From Hyphomonas sp. UBA5111 (GTDB lineage Bacteria; Pseudomonadota; Alphaproteobacteria; Caulobacterales; Hyphomonadaceae), in assembly GCA_002414505.1 (NCBI GenBank), contig DHZF01000091.1, forward strand, positions 12,630 through 60,076: DNA of 47,447 nucleotides, written 5' to 3'. Shown piece after piece: positions 34,533 to 42,934 of the stretch (positions are counted from its first letter, which is position 1; each line of letters opens with the position of its first letter). The notes below the pieces were generated by a model, which saw only the letters and a program-made list of their open reading frames with translations, ran no database searches and had not been told where the DNA came from. The position numbers and the translations under genes were made by a program.

Positions 34533-35518
34533 GAGTTTTCAGTCCCAGGCAAGGCAACGACATCGCCCGGTCTCAGACCGGACAGAACTTCAAAAACGCC
34601 ATTCGACACCAGCGGCTCGGCCAGAACGACCGGCGCCTCGACAAAGCGCTCACCGACTTTGACGCGGACAAAGTCCACGCCATAGCGGGTCGTGACATAT
34701 TCCTGCGGCAGGATGATCGCCCGGCGGTCACCGACTGGCGCAAGGACATCCGCGCGTTCGCCGACCAGCGCATTGAGGCCGCCCTCGACCACGGCGTCTG
34801 CTATTACGGCACCGTCACGCAATGCTGGATAAATCTTCTCAATCCGAGCGGTACGCACATCGTTTTCGCGGGCGGGCAAGCGCAAGGAAATCTCCCCGCC
34901 CTCGACCAGGAAGCTCAAATGCCGCTCTGGCAGAGAGAGGCGCACCAAGCCATCGAGTGTTGCCAGATTGGCGAGAACCTGACCTGGAGACACAACGCTG
35001 CCCTCGACCACAAGAACCTCTGTCACCCGCGAGTCGACAGGCGCGCGGACATATCCTTCCGCCCGGCGAGCGATCAGGCTGCGGCGCTCTTCTTCTGCGG
35101 AGGCGCGGTTGGCCTTGGCGATATCCAGCGCGGCTTTTTCCTGTTCGAATCGGGCCTTCGGGTAAAAGCCATCTGCAAGCAGCTTGCTGGCGCGCGCCAG
35201 ATCTTCTTCCTGTTGGGTAACTTGGGCCGTGAGACCATCGACGCGGGATTTAAGGGCATTGATCTGAGGCGCAATCGTGTCATCGGCGATGAACGCAACC
35301 ACTTCGCCTGCTTTGACCACCTGCCCCTCATCAATACTCAGCTGTGTGACTACGCCCTGAAGACGCGACCGCGCCATCGTCGTGTCACTGGCCTCAATCC
35401 GCCCGACAACAGGCCGATAGTCCGTAATGATGGCTTCCTGGATTGTGAGCGTCTGCGCCGATGCCGTCGCACTGACGACGAGGCCAATGGCCAAGCTGCT
35501 AATCAGTCGCGCAATCAT
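34529..35518 (-). CDS. RND efflux periplasmic adaptor (membrane fusion protein)
   Basis: 329 residues. Signal peptide IARLISSLAIGLVVSATASAQ followed by a barrel-sandwich and coiled-coil hairpin: GVVTQLSIDEGQVVKAGEVVAFI, helices near 95-160 rich in Glu/Lys/Ala, then YVRAPVDSRVTEVLVVEGSVVSPGQ, the typical lipoyl half motifs. Links the RND pump to an outer-membrane channel. ATG at 35518 comes one base after the rhodanese stop (TGATATG), so the two genes are translationally coupled. A longer upstream frame would overlap the rhodanese gene. Confidence 0.9.
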   Translation of the reverse strand: MIARLISSLAIGLVVSATASAQTLTIQEAIITDYRPVVGRIEASDTTMARSRLQGVVTQLSIDEGQVVKAGEVVAFIADDTIAPQINALKSRVDGLTAQVTQQEEDLARASKLLADGFYPKARFEQEKAALDIAKANRASAEEERRSLIARRAEGYVRAPVDSRVTEVLVVEGSVVSPGQVLANLATLDGLVRLSLPERHLSFLVEGGEISLRLPARENDVRTARIEKIYPALRDGAVIADAVVEGGLNALVGERADVLAPVGDRRAIILPQEYVTTRYGVDFVRVKVGERFVEAPVVLAEPLVSNGVFEVLSGLRPGDVVALPGTENS

Positions 35519-35519
35519 A

Positions 35520-35879
35520 TCAATAATCCCCTTTGTCGACGATGGCGCCCGTCGCCGGGTCCAAGCGAATGCAGGGTTGCCGCGCTGACTTCCATGCCGC
35601 GATACCGCCTGCAAGATGAGCGGCCTCAATGCCGGTTTCTTTCATGAAATTGTTCAGCGCCATCCTTGAACGCTTGCCGGACCCACACTGGAACACGATC
35701 CGTCGGTTTCCATCTGTGGGAAATGCCTTTGGCTCGAATGTTGATAGTGGATGCAGGAGCGCGCCGTGAATCCGCTCATTCGCAAATTCTGCCGGTTCAC
35801 GCACATCTATCAGCAGAATTTCGCCCGCTCTCAGATCCTTGAGAACACTCTGGGGTGTCAGGTCATATTTATCAGCCAT
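35520..35879 (-). CDS. Rhodanese-like sulfurtransferase
   Basis: 119 residues, single rhodanese domain, no signal peptide. Motifs: ILLIDVREPAEFANERIHGALLHPL (CH2A, read in parts), the active-site loop VFQCGSGKRSR with catalytic Cys, and AAHLAGGIAAWK at the end. Carries persulfide sulfur between donors and acceptors such as thioredoxin. ATG at 35879 follows GAGGAAG; a longer open frame to 35942 has no ribosome site and enters the divergent promoter. First gene of the minus-arm operon, opposite SQR. It resembles the rhodanese half of YgaP, whose membrane half appears here as a separate DUF2892 gene. Confidence 0.9.
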   Translation of the reverse strand: MADKYDLTPQSVLKDLRAGEILLIDVREPAEFANERIHGALLHPLSTFEPKAFPTDGNRRIVFQCGSGKRSRMALNNFMKETGIEAAHLAGGIAAWKSARQPCIRLDPATGAIVDKGDY

Positions 35880-35980
35880 GAATTCTTCCTCTGCCAAGCC
35901 TGCCTGCCGCCATCGCGCATTCAGGGATTTGATGTAGCGCAATGCCCTATCGCCCCATATAGGTAAGATTGCGTATTTGC

Positions 35981-36005
35981 GAAAGTGCTAATATACAACA
36001 CTTTC
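35981..36005. promoter_or_regulatory. Inverted repeat between rhodanese and SQR (candidate SqrR operator)
   Basis: GAAAGTG and CACTTTC are perfect 7-bp arms around an AT-rich 11-bp centre (CTAATATACAA) that includes a TAATAT -10-like element. It ends 19 bp before the SQR start. Location in the divergent gap of a persulfide-sensor module makes it the best operator candidate. The binding is inference. Confidence 0.55.
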
Positions 36006-36024
36006 CCGTCGTGGAGGAATAGTT

Positions 36025-37302
36025 ATGACGAAAATTGTCATTCTCGGAGCAGGCTTGGGCGGACTGGTTGCAGCCTACGAGATCAAGAAAACACTCGGTC
36101 GCAAGCATCAGGTCTCGATCATCAGCGAGACCGATTATTACCAGTTCCAGCCCTCGAATCCGTGGGTTCTGGTAGGATGGCGGGACCGCAAGCAGATTAC
36201 GGTCGATCTCGCAAAGCCGTTGAACAAGCGAAACATTGAGCTGATCGTCGGCAAGGCGGAAAAGGTCGATCCGGCCAATAAGTGTATCCGCATGCCTGAC
36301 GGAACCCAGGTGGATTACGATTATCTGGTTATCGCCACCGGTCCGGAGCTCGCCTTTGACGATGTCGAGGGCCTCGGGCCTGACGGCCAGACTGAGTCTG
36401 TCTGCCATATTGATCACGCCGAAAAGGGCGCCGCAGCCTTTGAAGCATTCTGCAAGGATCCCGGCCCTATCGTGATCGGCGCCGCACAGGGCGCCTCCTG
36501 CTTTGGTCCCGCCTATGAAACCGCAATGATTATCGAGACTGAATTGCGCAAGCGGAAAATCCGGGATCAGGTACCCATCACCTTTATCACGCCGGAGCCC
36601 TATATCGGCCATCTCGGCCTGGATGGGGTCGGCGACACGAAAGGCCTGCTCGAAAGTGAAATGCGTGACCGCCACATCAAGTGGATCACGAATGCACGCG
36701 TCGTGAAGGCAGAAGCCGACAAGGTGAGCGTTGAGGAACTTAATGAGGATGGCTCGGTAAAACAGGCTCACGAACTGCCCACGCGATACACGATGCTGAT
36801 GCCGCCCTTCCGGGGCGTGAAAGCCGTGCGGGACATTGAAGGCCTGGTGAACCCGAAAGGCTTTATCCTGACCGACGAGTTCCAACGCAACACGGCTTGG
36901 CCAGAAGTTTTCGGCATCGGGGTCTGCATTGCCATTCCGCCCATGGGCAAGACGCCCGTGCCGGTCGGTGTGCCAAAGACCGGCTTCATGATCGAATCCA
37001 TGGTCGAAGCGACAGCGCGCAATATTGCGCAACTCATCGAAGGCGAGCAGCCGACTCACAAGGCAACCTGGAACGCCATCTGCCTGGCCGATTTCGGAGA
37101 TGGGGGCGTGGCCTTCGTCGCCCAGCCGCAAATCCCGCCCCGCAACGTTAACTGGTCTGCCTCGGGCGGATGGGTTCATCTGGCCAAAGCGGGCTTTGAG
37201 AAATATTTCCTGCACAAGCTGCGCACGGGCAAATCGGAAACCTTCTACGAAAATGCAGCGCTTGGCCTTTTGAAGACCCACAAATTGAAAGGGCACTCAT
37301 GA
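36025..37302 (+). CDS. sqr: Sulfide:quinone oxidoreductase
   Basis: 425 residues. Flavoprotein that oxidises sulfide and reduces membrane quinone, giving polysulfide or persulfide. N-terminal FAD loop ILGAGLGGLVAAYEI. Three Cys stand at 127 (SVCHID), 159 (GASCFG) and 353 (NAICLAD), the same numbers as the essential Cys of Rhodobacter capsulatus SQR (type I). The ending WVHLAKAGFEKYFLHKLRTG is an amphipathic membrane-binding stretch. GGAGGAA ribosome site precedes ATG 36025. It overlaps trxC by 4 bp. Flavocytochrome c is less likely given the Cys pattern. Confidence 0.95.
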   Translation: MTKIVILGAGLGGLVAAYEIKKTLGRKHQVSIISETDYYQFQPSNPWVLVGWRDRKQITVDLAKPLNKRNIELIVGKAEKVDPANKCIRMPDGTQVDYDYLVIATGPELAFDDVEGLGPDGQTESVCHIDHAEKGAAAFEAFCKDPGPIVIGAAQGASCFGPAYETAMIIETELRKRKIRDQVPITFITPEPYIGHLGLDGVGDTKGLLESEMRDRHIKWITNARVVKAEADKVSVEELNEDGSVKQAHELPTRYTMLMPPFRGVKAVRDIEGLVNPKGFILTDEFQRNTAWPEVFGIGVCIAIPPMGKTPVPVGVPKTGFMIESMVEATARNIAQLIEGEQPTHKATWNAICLADFGDGGVAFVAQPQIPPRNVNWSASGGWVHLAKAGFEKYFLHKLRTGKSETFYENAALGLLKTHKLKGHS

Positions 37303-37754
37303 CGACAAATGCCCATCACATTGTCTGCACAGCGTGTGGCGCAGTGAACCGTGTCCCGGCTGGAAAGGCCTTGGGTCAGGGTCATTGCGGATCGTGCAAA
37401 GCCTTTCTGGCGGGCGAGGTGCCTGTCGATGTGGATGAGAAGATCCTGGATCGCTTGCTGGCGCGTGATGAAGGCAGTTTTCTTCTGGACGTCTGGGCAC
37501 CCTGGTGCGGTCCGTGCCGGATGATGGCGCCTTCCTATGCGGAGGCCGCCAGTCACTTTGCGGGCAATCTGCGCTTCCTGAAGCTCAATTCGGAAGCTCA
37601 TCCCAATGCGGCTGCCCGTCTGCAGGTTCGCGGTATTCCCGCGCTGTTCCTGTTCCAGGCTGGCCGCGTGATCGACCAGCGCTCTGGCGTCCAGACAACG
37701 CCAATGCTGACCCAATGGATCGAAAGCGTAAAGATTCTCACCCCCTCAGCCTGA
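37299..37754 (+). CDS. trxC: Thioredoxin 2 (TrxC-type, zinc finger)
   Basis: 151 residues. N-terminal zinc-binding Cys pairs (VCTACG and HCGSCK) precede a thioredoxin domain with active site WAPWCGPCRMMAP and the cis-Pro loop RGIPALFLF. Reduces disulfides and persulfides in the cytoplasm. In this operon it probably releases sulfide or reduced sulfur from SQR/rhodanese persulfide products. The start overlaps the sqr stop (ATGA). Confidence 0.94.
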   Translation: MTTNAHHIVCTACGAVNRVPAGKALGQGHCGSCKAFLAGEVPVDVDEKILDRLLARDEGSFLLDVWAPWCGPCRMMAPSYAEAASHFAGNLRFLKLNSEAHPNAAARLQVRGIPALFLFQAGRVIDQRSGVQTTPMLTQWIESVKILTPSA

Positions 37755-37780
37755 CCATATTTCAATCAAGGAAAACAGAT

Positions 37781-37984
37781 ATGAACCTCGATCGCGCCGT
37801 ACTCGCATTTGCCGGACTGGTGGTCCTGATCAGCCTCGCGCTGGGTTACTGGGTCTCACCCTACTGGTTCCTGCTGACAGCCTTTGCCGGCCTCAACATG
37901 TTCCAGGCTGCCTTCACCGGATTTTGCCCCGCTGCCATGATCTTCAAGGTGTTTGGCATCCGAAGCGGGAATGCGTTCAAATAG
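37781..37984 (+). CDS. DUF2892 (YgaP-like) membrane protein
   Basis: 67 residues. Two transmembrane helices (AVLAFAGLVVLISLALGYWV and WFLLTAFAGLNMFQAAFTG, read near 6-25 and 29-47) then a Cys in FTGFCPAAMIFKVFGI, which is the DUF2892 signature also found as the membrane part of the rhodanese YgaP. ATG at 37781 follows AAGGAAAA. Third gene of the SQR operon. May pass or bind persulfide at the membrane. Confidence 0.88.
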   Translation: MNLDRAVLAFAGLVVLISLALGYWVSPYWFLLTAFAGLNMFQAAFTGFCPAAMIFKVFGIRSGNAFK

Positions 37985-38003
37985 TTCTGCTGGAGACAGA
38001 ACT
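37983..38003 (+). terminator. Hairpin at end of SQR operon
   Basis: AGTTCTG and CAGAACT are perfect 7-bp arms with a 7-base loop overlapping the DUF2892 stop. Only a short CTTT follows, so it is either a weak terminator or an operator for lldD. Confidence 0.35.
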
Positions 38004-38056
38004 GACCTTTAAACAATGGCTTGCCGGGTCATGGTCAGCGTGCCAAATACCTCCGC

Positions 38057-39196
38057 ATGATCGTGTCTTCGCCTGATGATTATCGCGCCGCCGCACAGCG
38101 TCGGCTGCCGCGTTTCCTGTTCGATTATATCGACGGTGGCGCCAATGCGGAGGAAACCCTTCGGCGCAACGTTTCAGACATGCAGGCGATTGAACTTCGT
38201 CAACGTGTATTGAAAGGGACCGCCGAGATTGATCTCAGTACGTCTCTTTTTGGAGAGAAGCTCGCCCTGCCCCTGGCGCTGGCTCCGGTCGGCCTGACTG
38301 GCATGTATGCCCGCCGCGGCGAAGTACAGGCCGCCAAGGCCGCGGAATCCGCAGGCATTGCCTATTCGCTTTCCACGGTCTCGGTCTGCCCGATCGAGGA
38401 AGTCGTGCCTGCATCTGATCGCCCGATCTGGTTCCAGCTTTACGTATTGAAGGACAGGGCCTTCATGAAGTCCGCTTTGGAACGCGCCCTTGCGGCAGGT
38501 GTGAAGACCCTCGTCTTTACGGTCGATATGCCTGTGCCCGGCAGCCGCTACCGGGATGCGCATTCCGGCATGAGCGGATCGAACGCCAACATCCGGCGGA
38601 TGCTGCAAGCGATTACCCATCCGCACTGGGCAATCTCAGTGGGCCTGGGTGGCCGGCCCCACGATCTTGGAAACATCTCCGCCTATCGTCGCCAGCGCAC
38701 CAAGCTCGTCGACTATATGGGCTGGCTGGCCGAGAATTTTGATCCGGACATTTCCTGGAAGGATCTGGAATGGATTCGGGATTTCTGGCCCGGCAACCTG
38801 ATCATCAAAGGTATTCTGGACCCGGACGATGTAGAGGATGCCATCAGGCTCGGCGCAGACGGTCTCGTCGTTTCGAACCATGGCGGACGTCAACTCGACG
38901 GTGTCTCCTCCAGTATTCGTGTCTTGTCCGACATTGTCGGCGCGGCTGACAAGCGGACGAAAGTTCTGGTCGATTCCGGCTTTCGCAGCGGCCTTGATGT
39001 CGTCCGCGCGCTCTGCCTTGGCGCCGATGCCGTTATGCTTGGCCGGTCATATATCTACGCGCTGGCGGCAGGTGGCCAGACAGCCGTGGAAAACCTGCTC
39101 GACCTCTATGCAAAGGAAATGCGGGTGGCGATGACGCTTATGGGTGCCCAATCGGTCACAGACTTGACCACCGAGCACATCAAATTTGATCACTGA
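38057..39196 (+). CDS. lldD: L-lactate dehydrogenase (FMN, quinone-linked)
   Basis: 379 residues. FMN alpha-hydroxy-acid dehydrogenase that oxidises L-lactate to pyruvate with electrons to the quinone pool. Start [29 protein letters not shown] at 38057 (read in parts) lines up with E. coli LldD; the frame extends 12 residues further without support. FMN/substrate residues are in [25 protein letters not shown], and the catalytic His-Gly-Gly-Arg in [13 protein letters not shown], with [12 protein letters not shown] near the end. Its 3' end overlaps the convergent tetR gene by 17 bp. Other alpha-hydroxy acids are possible substrates. Confidence 0.92.
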   Translation: MIVSSPDDYRAAAQRRLPRFLFDYIDGGANAEETLRRNVSDMQAIELRQRVLKGTAEIDLSTSLFGEKLALPLALAPVGLTGMYARRGEVQAAKAAESAGIAYSLSTVSVCPIEEVVPASDRPIWFQLYVLKDRAFMKSALERALAAGVKTLVFTVDMPVPGSRYRDAHSGMSGSNANIRRMLQAITHPHWAISVGLGGRPHDLGNISAYRRQRTKLVDYMGWLAENFDPDISWKDLEWIRDFWPGNLIIKGILDPDDVEDAIRLGADGLVVSNHGGRQLDGVSSSIRVLSDIVGAADKRTKVLVDSGFRSGLDVVRALCLGADAVMLGRSYIYALAAGGQTAVENLLDLYAKEMRVAMTLMGAQSVTDLTTEHIKFDH

Positions 39197-39818
39197 CCAA
39201 TCTTTGCAAATTGGATGATAAGAGTGATGCTGTCATCCGAATAGTCGCAGCTTCGTCGATTGTGCGCTCATCGAATACCATTTCGACCACGGCATATCCG
39301 ATCTCAACGCTGAGTCGCGCTGACTGGAAGACGAGGTCATGATCCAAATCGGCCCACCTCCTAGATATCTGGTCCGCAAGCTGACGTGCCATCTGCCTGT
39401 GGGATTCCAGCCTGACATCCGCCAGAACTGGCGTTGCATGCATGGATCGCATGATCCAGCCACCTGCTTTGGTCTGGCGCGTAACCCGGATGGTCTCGAT
39501 CAGAAGTTTCTCAATCTCCCCCTCCAGGCTTTCAAGATCGTTTGCTTCCAGGCCTGGCTGTTGGAGCAGGTTGTTCTGCTCCGCCATCAGACGCTCCCCC
39601 AGCTCCTTCAGGACCGAGTATTTGTTCGGAAAGTAGCGGTACAAGGCTGGGGGCGTCAGGCCCGCGCGTTTGCAGATCATATTGGTCGAAAGCTTTTCGA
39701 ACCCGACCTCCTCCAGCAAATCGGCAGCAGCGGCCAGAATCTGCTCAAGAGTTTGCCGACTGCGCGCCTGATTGGGCGCCGAGCGTCTTGTCGTCTGGGG
39801 TTTCACGAGATCGGCCAT
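39180..39818 (-). CDS. TetR-family transcriptional regulator
   Basis: 212 residues. N-terminal helix-turn-helix: [48 protein letters not shown] (typical TetR, read in parts), then a ligand-binding C-terminal domain without a recognisable class. MADLVKPQ at 39818 is the chosen start; an in-frame ATG at 39842 would reach into the palindromic gap. It diverges from the FAD oxidase gene and probably represses that promoter and its own. Confidence 0.85.
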   Translation of the reverse strand: MADLVKPQTTRRSAPNQARSRQTLEQILAAAADLLEEVGFEKLSTNMICKRAGLTPPALYRYFPNKYSVLKELGERLMAEQNNLLQQPGLEANDLESLEGEIEKLLIETIRVTRQTKAGGWIMRSMHATPVLADVRLESHRQMARQLADQISRRWADLDHDLVFQSARLSVEIGYAVVEMVFDERTIDEAATIRMTASLLSSNLQRLVSDQI

Positions 39819-39860
39819 GACGGAATTACACTTCATTGACACTGGACAGGCGGAAAAATA

Positions 39861-39886
39861 CCGATAGTCTTCGCTATCATTATCGG
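39861..39886. promoter_or_regulatory. Nested palindromes before FAD oxidase (candidate TetR operator)
   Basis: GATAG-TCTTCG-CTATC (39863-39878, perfect) lies within CCGATA...TATCGG (39861-39866 and 39881-39886). It sits between divergent tetR and the FAD oxidase, ending 13 bp before the latter's ATG. The operator role is inference. Confidence 0.5.
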
Positions 39887-39899
39887 GGGGTTAAGTGCA

Positions 39900-41330
39900 A
39901 TGGGTGTCTCCAGACGAAATGTCATTCTCGCGGGCGCCGGGCTCACTGCGGCTGCAGCCATTCCGGCCGTTCAACATGTGGCGTGGGGCTCAAAAAGCTT
40001 TGTCCGGGACGACTATACTCCCGACTTCCCTGACGCACCCGCCGGCGAAGAAAGCTGGATGAATTGGTCCGGCGCGCAGAGCGCGACGCCAAAACAATTC
40101 CAGTCTCCCGCGTCGGAAGCCGAGCTATCGGAGCTGGTCCGGACGAGTGCAGGACGCATTCGCCCAAGGGGCAGCGGCCATTCCTTTTCCGGTCTGGTTA
40201 CCAGCGAAGGGATGATCCTCGATGTAGGCCAACTTTCCGGCTTGAAATCGTATGATGACACCACTGGGCGCGCGACTTTCGGCGCTGGTACCGTCCTGTT
40301 CCAAGCCGCCTCGCAGCTTAACGATGTCGGCAGGGCATTTCCAAATCTTCCAGATATTGTCGATCAGACCCTTGCCGGTTCTTTCTCGACCGCCACACAT
40401 GGCACGGGACAAAGCCTGACCGCGCTTCATGACTATATCCATGCCTTCAAACTGGTCACGGCGGACGGCAGCGTACGGGAGGTTACCCGTGAGAGCGATC
40501 CAGACCTGTTTGCGGCAGGCAAAGTCTCACTCGGCGCATTGGGGGTTGTCTCGGAATATACGGTTCAGACGATCCCTGCCTTCAATTTGAAACGCATCGT
40601 CACCGCTGAACCCATAGAGACCGTTTTGGACGAAGCCCTTGCCCGAGCCGACAGCCATCGAAACTTCGAATTCTATTACCTCCCGGGGACAGGCATCGCC
40701 GCCAGCATCATTCATGATCTGCATGAGGGTGAGATCAGCGGCCTACAACCGTCCAATGATGACGATGAAATGCTGGAAGGACTTAAACAGCTTCGAGACC
40801 AATTCGGGTGGTGGCCCTGGTTAAGAAAACGGATTGCCCAGTCTGCGCTTCCAAGCGGGGAGGTCGAAAATGTCAGTGATGCGTCGCTTCAACTCCTCGC
40901 CACGACCCGTCCGATAAAGTTCAACGAAATGGAATATCACATTCCACGGGAAAACGGCCTTGAAGTCGTTCGCCAGGTCATCGCCAAAATGGATCGTCGC
41001 AAGGATGCGTTCTTCCCCATGGAGGTGCGCTTCACTGCGCCAGATGATGCCTGGCTGAGCCCGTTCAATGGCGGTCCGCGAATGTCCATTGCCATCCACG
41101 CAGCGGTTGACGAGCCTTATGACTATTTCTTCTCGGAGTTCGAGCCGATTTTCAGGGAACATGGCGGCCGTCCCCATTGGGGCAAGCACCACAGCCAGAC
41201 GCGCGAGGATCTGGAAGCGCTCTATCCGGATTTTGCCAATTTCTCTGAACTGCGCCGCTCGCTCGATCCCACAGGTAAATTCCTGAACCCTCACCTTGCC
41301 GACCTGTTTGGAGAAACCTTCCGTGCCTAA
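39900..41330 (+). CDS. Tat-exported FAD-dependent sugar-lactone oxidase-like enzyme
   Basis: 476 residues. The N-terminus SRRNVILAGAGLTAAAAIPAV is a twin-arginine signal, so it should be folded with FAD before export. The FAD domain has RIRPRGSGHSFSG near residue 85; the His in GSGHSF is the covalent-flavin His of the aldonolactone/L-gulonolactone oxidase family, and DQTLAGSFSTATHGTG and KVSLGALGVVSEYTV follow. The C-terminal ALO domain (MEYHIPRENG; ALYPDFANF) ends in a TGKFLNPHLADLFG stretch. The oxidised sugar or alcohol is unknown. It overlaps the next gene by 8 bp. Confidence 0.87.
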   Translation: MGVSRRNVILAGAGLTAAAAIPAVQHVAWGSKSFVRDDYTPDFPDAPAGEESWMNWSGAQSATPKQFQSPASEAELSELVRTSAGRIRPRGSGHSFSGLVTSEGMILDVGQLSGLKSYDDTTGRATFGAGTVLFQAASQLNDVGRAFPNLPDIVDQTLAGSFSTATHGTGQSLTALHDYIHAFKLVTADGSVREVTRESDPDLFAAGKVSLGALGVVSEYTVQTIPAFNLKRIVTAEPIETVLDEALARADSHRNFEFYYLPGTGIAASIIHDLHEGEISGLQPSNDDDEMLEGLKQLRDQFGWWPWLRKRIAQSALPSGEVENVSDASLQLLATTRPIKFNEMEYHIPRENGLEVVRQVIAKMDRRKDAFFPMEVRFTAPDDAWLSPFNGGPRMSIAIHAAVDEPYDYFFSEFEPIFREHGGRPHWGKHHSQTREDLEALYPDFANFSELRRSLDPTGKFLNPHLADLFGETFRA

Positions 41331-42603
41331 GATCAGCAGACGGAACCTCTTGATCGGCGGCACAGCCATAGCGGGAGTAGTAGCCCTGATGTCGAAACCA
41401 GATGACATAAGCGGTCCACGGGATCCGTATTTCCTGAGCATTCAGCAAGCGCTTATGAATGCCGGCATCGCGACCCCGACCCTGCTGATTGATCGCGCCC
41501 GGCTCAACGCGAATATCGACGCGCTCAAGAGGCATCTTCCCGAGGGCATGGGCTATCGTATTGTTGCGAAATCCCTGCCGTCCATCAGCCTCATCCAGCA
41601 TGTCGCCCAGCGCGCGAATACCGATCGGCTCATGACATTCAACCTGCCCATGCTTGTCGCGTTGAGCGACCTCATGCCAGAGGCCAGCCAGCTTGTGGGC
41701 AAGCCACTTCCCGTGCAGGCCGCGCGTCTCTACTTCGAGAGGTTACCCCCGACCCGTATTGAGGCGGCAGATCACATTCAATGGCTCATCGACACGCCAA
41801 ACCGACTTACACAGTATCAGGAGCTTGCCAGGAGCCTGAACCGCACACTGAGACTCAATTTGGAACTCGATGTAGGGCTCCACAGAGGCGGTTTCGAAAC
41901 GGGCGCAGACCTGGAGGCAGTACTTAAGGAAATCAAGACCGATCCAAATTTGGTATTTGCGGGATTCATGGGATACGAACCCCACATCCCCAGCCTGCCG
42001 ACCACGCTGGGCTGGCGTGACAAGGCCCTTGCCGGCGCCTGGCGGACATATCGCACAGCACTGGAGCAGGCTGCAGAAGTATTTGGAAGCGAAGCCATCG
42101 CTCACATCACGCGCAATGCCGCGGGAAGTCCGACCTATCGCTACTATGAAGACACCGAAATCGCGAATGAAGTGTCCGCCGGATCATGCCTTGTGAAGCC
42201 CACGCATTTTGACACCGAGCTGCTGGAACCGCACCTGCCCGCCAGCTTCATCGCGACACCCGTGATCAAATCAATTCCAAAGACGCGCATGCCTGGCCTT
42301 GAGTTTGCCGACGGCGCGACACGCGCCTGGGATCCAAACTACAGCAAGACGGTGTTCATCTATGGGGGCCACTGGCTCGCCGACCCCATTGACCCGCCCG
42401 GCCTCAGCTATAATTCCACTTTCGGCCGGTCATCAAATCAGGAAATGCTCAATGGCGGTCCTGAGCTCAATCTCACGCCAGACGAGTTCGTTTTCTTCCG
42501 GCCTCATCAGAGCGAGGCGGTCTTCCTGCAATTCGGAGACATCGCTGTTTATGAAGATGGTGAGATTGTGGACTACTGGCCGGTATTCGAAGCATCGGCA
42601 TAG
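41323..42603 (+). CDS. Tat-exported PLP fold-III enzyme (alanine racemase / DSD1-like)
   Basis: 426 residues with a GTG start overlapping the FAD oxidase stop. The first residues VPKISRRNLLIGGTAIAGV are a second twin-arginine signal. The body begins IATPTLLIDRARLNANIDAL, and the PLP lysine is probably in YRIVAKSLPS, as in D-threonine aldolase and D-serine dehydratase (DSD1) relatives. Then LNLELDVGLHRGGFE and AGFMGYEPH, and the C-terminal FFRPHQSEAVFLQFGDIAVYEDGEIVDYWPVF (read in parts) has the His of the DSD1 metal-binding end. An earlier TTG at 41296 is possible. Substrate unknown; coupling with an FAD oxidase suggests a two-step periplasmic reaction. Confidence 0.8.
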   Translation: MPKISRRNLLIGGTAIAGVVALMSKPDDISGPRDPYFLSIQQALMNAGIATPTLLIDRARLNANIDALKRHLPEGMGYRIVAKSLPSISLIQHVAQRANTDRLMTFNLPMLVALSDLMPEASQLVGKPLPVQAARLYFERLPPTRIEAADHIQWLIDTPNRLTQYQELARSLNRTLRLNLELDVGLHRGGFETGADLEAVLKEIKTDPNLVFAGFMGYEPHIPSLPTTLGWRDKALAGAWRTYRTALEQAAEVFGSEAIAHITRNAAGSPTYRYYEDTEIANEVSAGSCLVKPTHFDTELLEPHLPASFIATPVIKSIPKTRMPGLEFADGATRAWDPNYSKTVFIYGGHWLADPIDPPGLSYNSTFGRSSNQEMLNGGPELNLTPDEFVFFRPHQSEAVFLQFGDIAVYEDGEIVDYWPVFEASA

Positions 42604-42633
42604 AGGGCTCTGCTCCAGTTCCTTTTGTAGAGG

Positions 42634-42656
42634 TCTAATTACATCAATGAATTAGA
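42634..42656. repeat. TCTAATT-N9-AATTAGA inverted repeat
   Basis: Perfect 7-bp arms 31 bp after the PLP-enzyme stop, without a T-run. May be a weak terminator or a binding site. The rest of the 331-bp gap (42604-42934) has a second hairpin, CTGCC/GGCAG at 42705-42723, and no gene that I can support. Confidence 0.35.
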
Positions 42657-42838
42657 TCGCTATCATACTGTCAACCGAGCCCATAATTTTGCGTGACCAC
42701 GTGACTGCCATGCCATTGGGCAGAGATTCCGCCCCATGACGCATTCGCCTGCGCAGCCGTTTAGCCGGGATCAGCAACCTCTCTTCCACAATTGCACCTC
42801 CGGTTAAATCCGAGGCGAACGAGCTAAGAGACTCTATT

Positions 42839-42853
42839 TGCGAATAATTTTCA
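42839..42853. promoter_or_regulatory. Fur-like site upstream of TonB receptor
   Basis: TGCGAATAATTTTCA resembles the alphaproteobacterial Fur pattern TGCNANTNATTNGCA with one mismatch. ATTTGC repeats flank it. A TTGCAA/CTATCC promoter-like pair begins at 42856. Iron control of the receptor gene is inference. Confidence 0.42.
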
Positions 42854-42934
42854 TTTGCAATACTCGCGAGCGCACGCTATCCCGACCCCCATATTGCGAC
42901 TGAGTTGCATTATCGAAACCAACTGGAGGGGTCC

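Noticed and set aside
35947..37296. 449-residue minus-strand open frame opposite SQR
   Set aside because: The plus strand holds a clear SQR with all three essential Cys. The minus frame is a codon-bias shadow.
42736..42807. 23-codon frame starting ATGACGCATTCG in the gap before the TonB receptor
   Set aside because: Very short, no ribosome site and no sign of a leader-peptide repeat.
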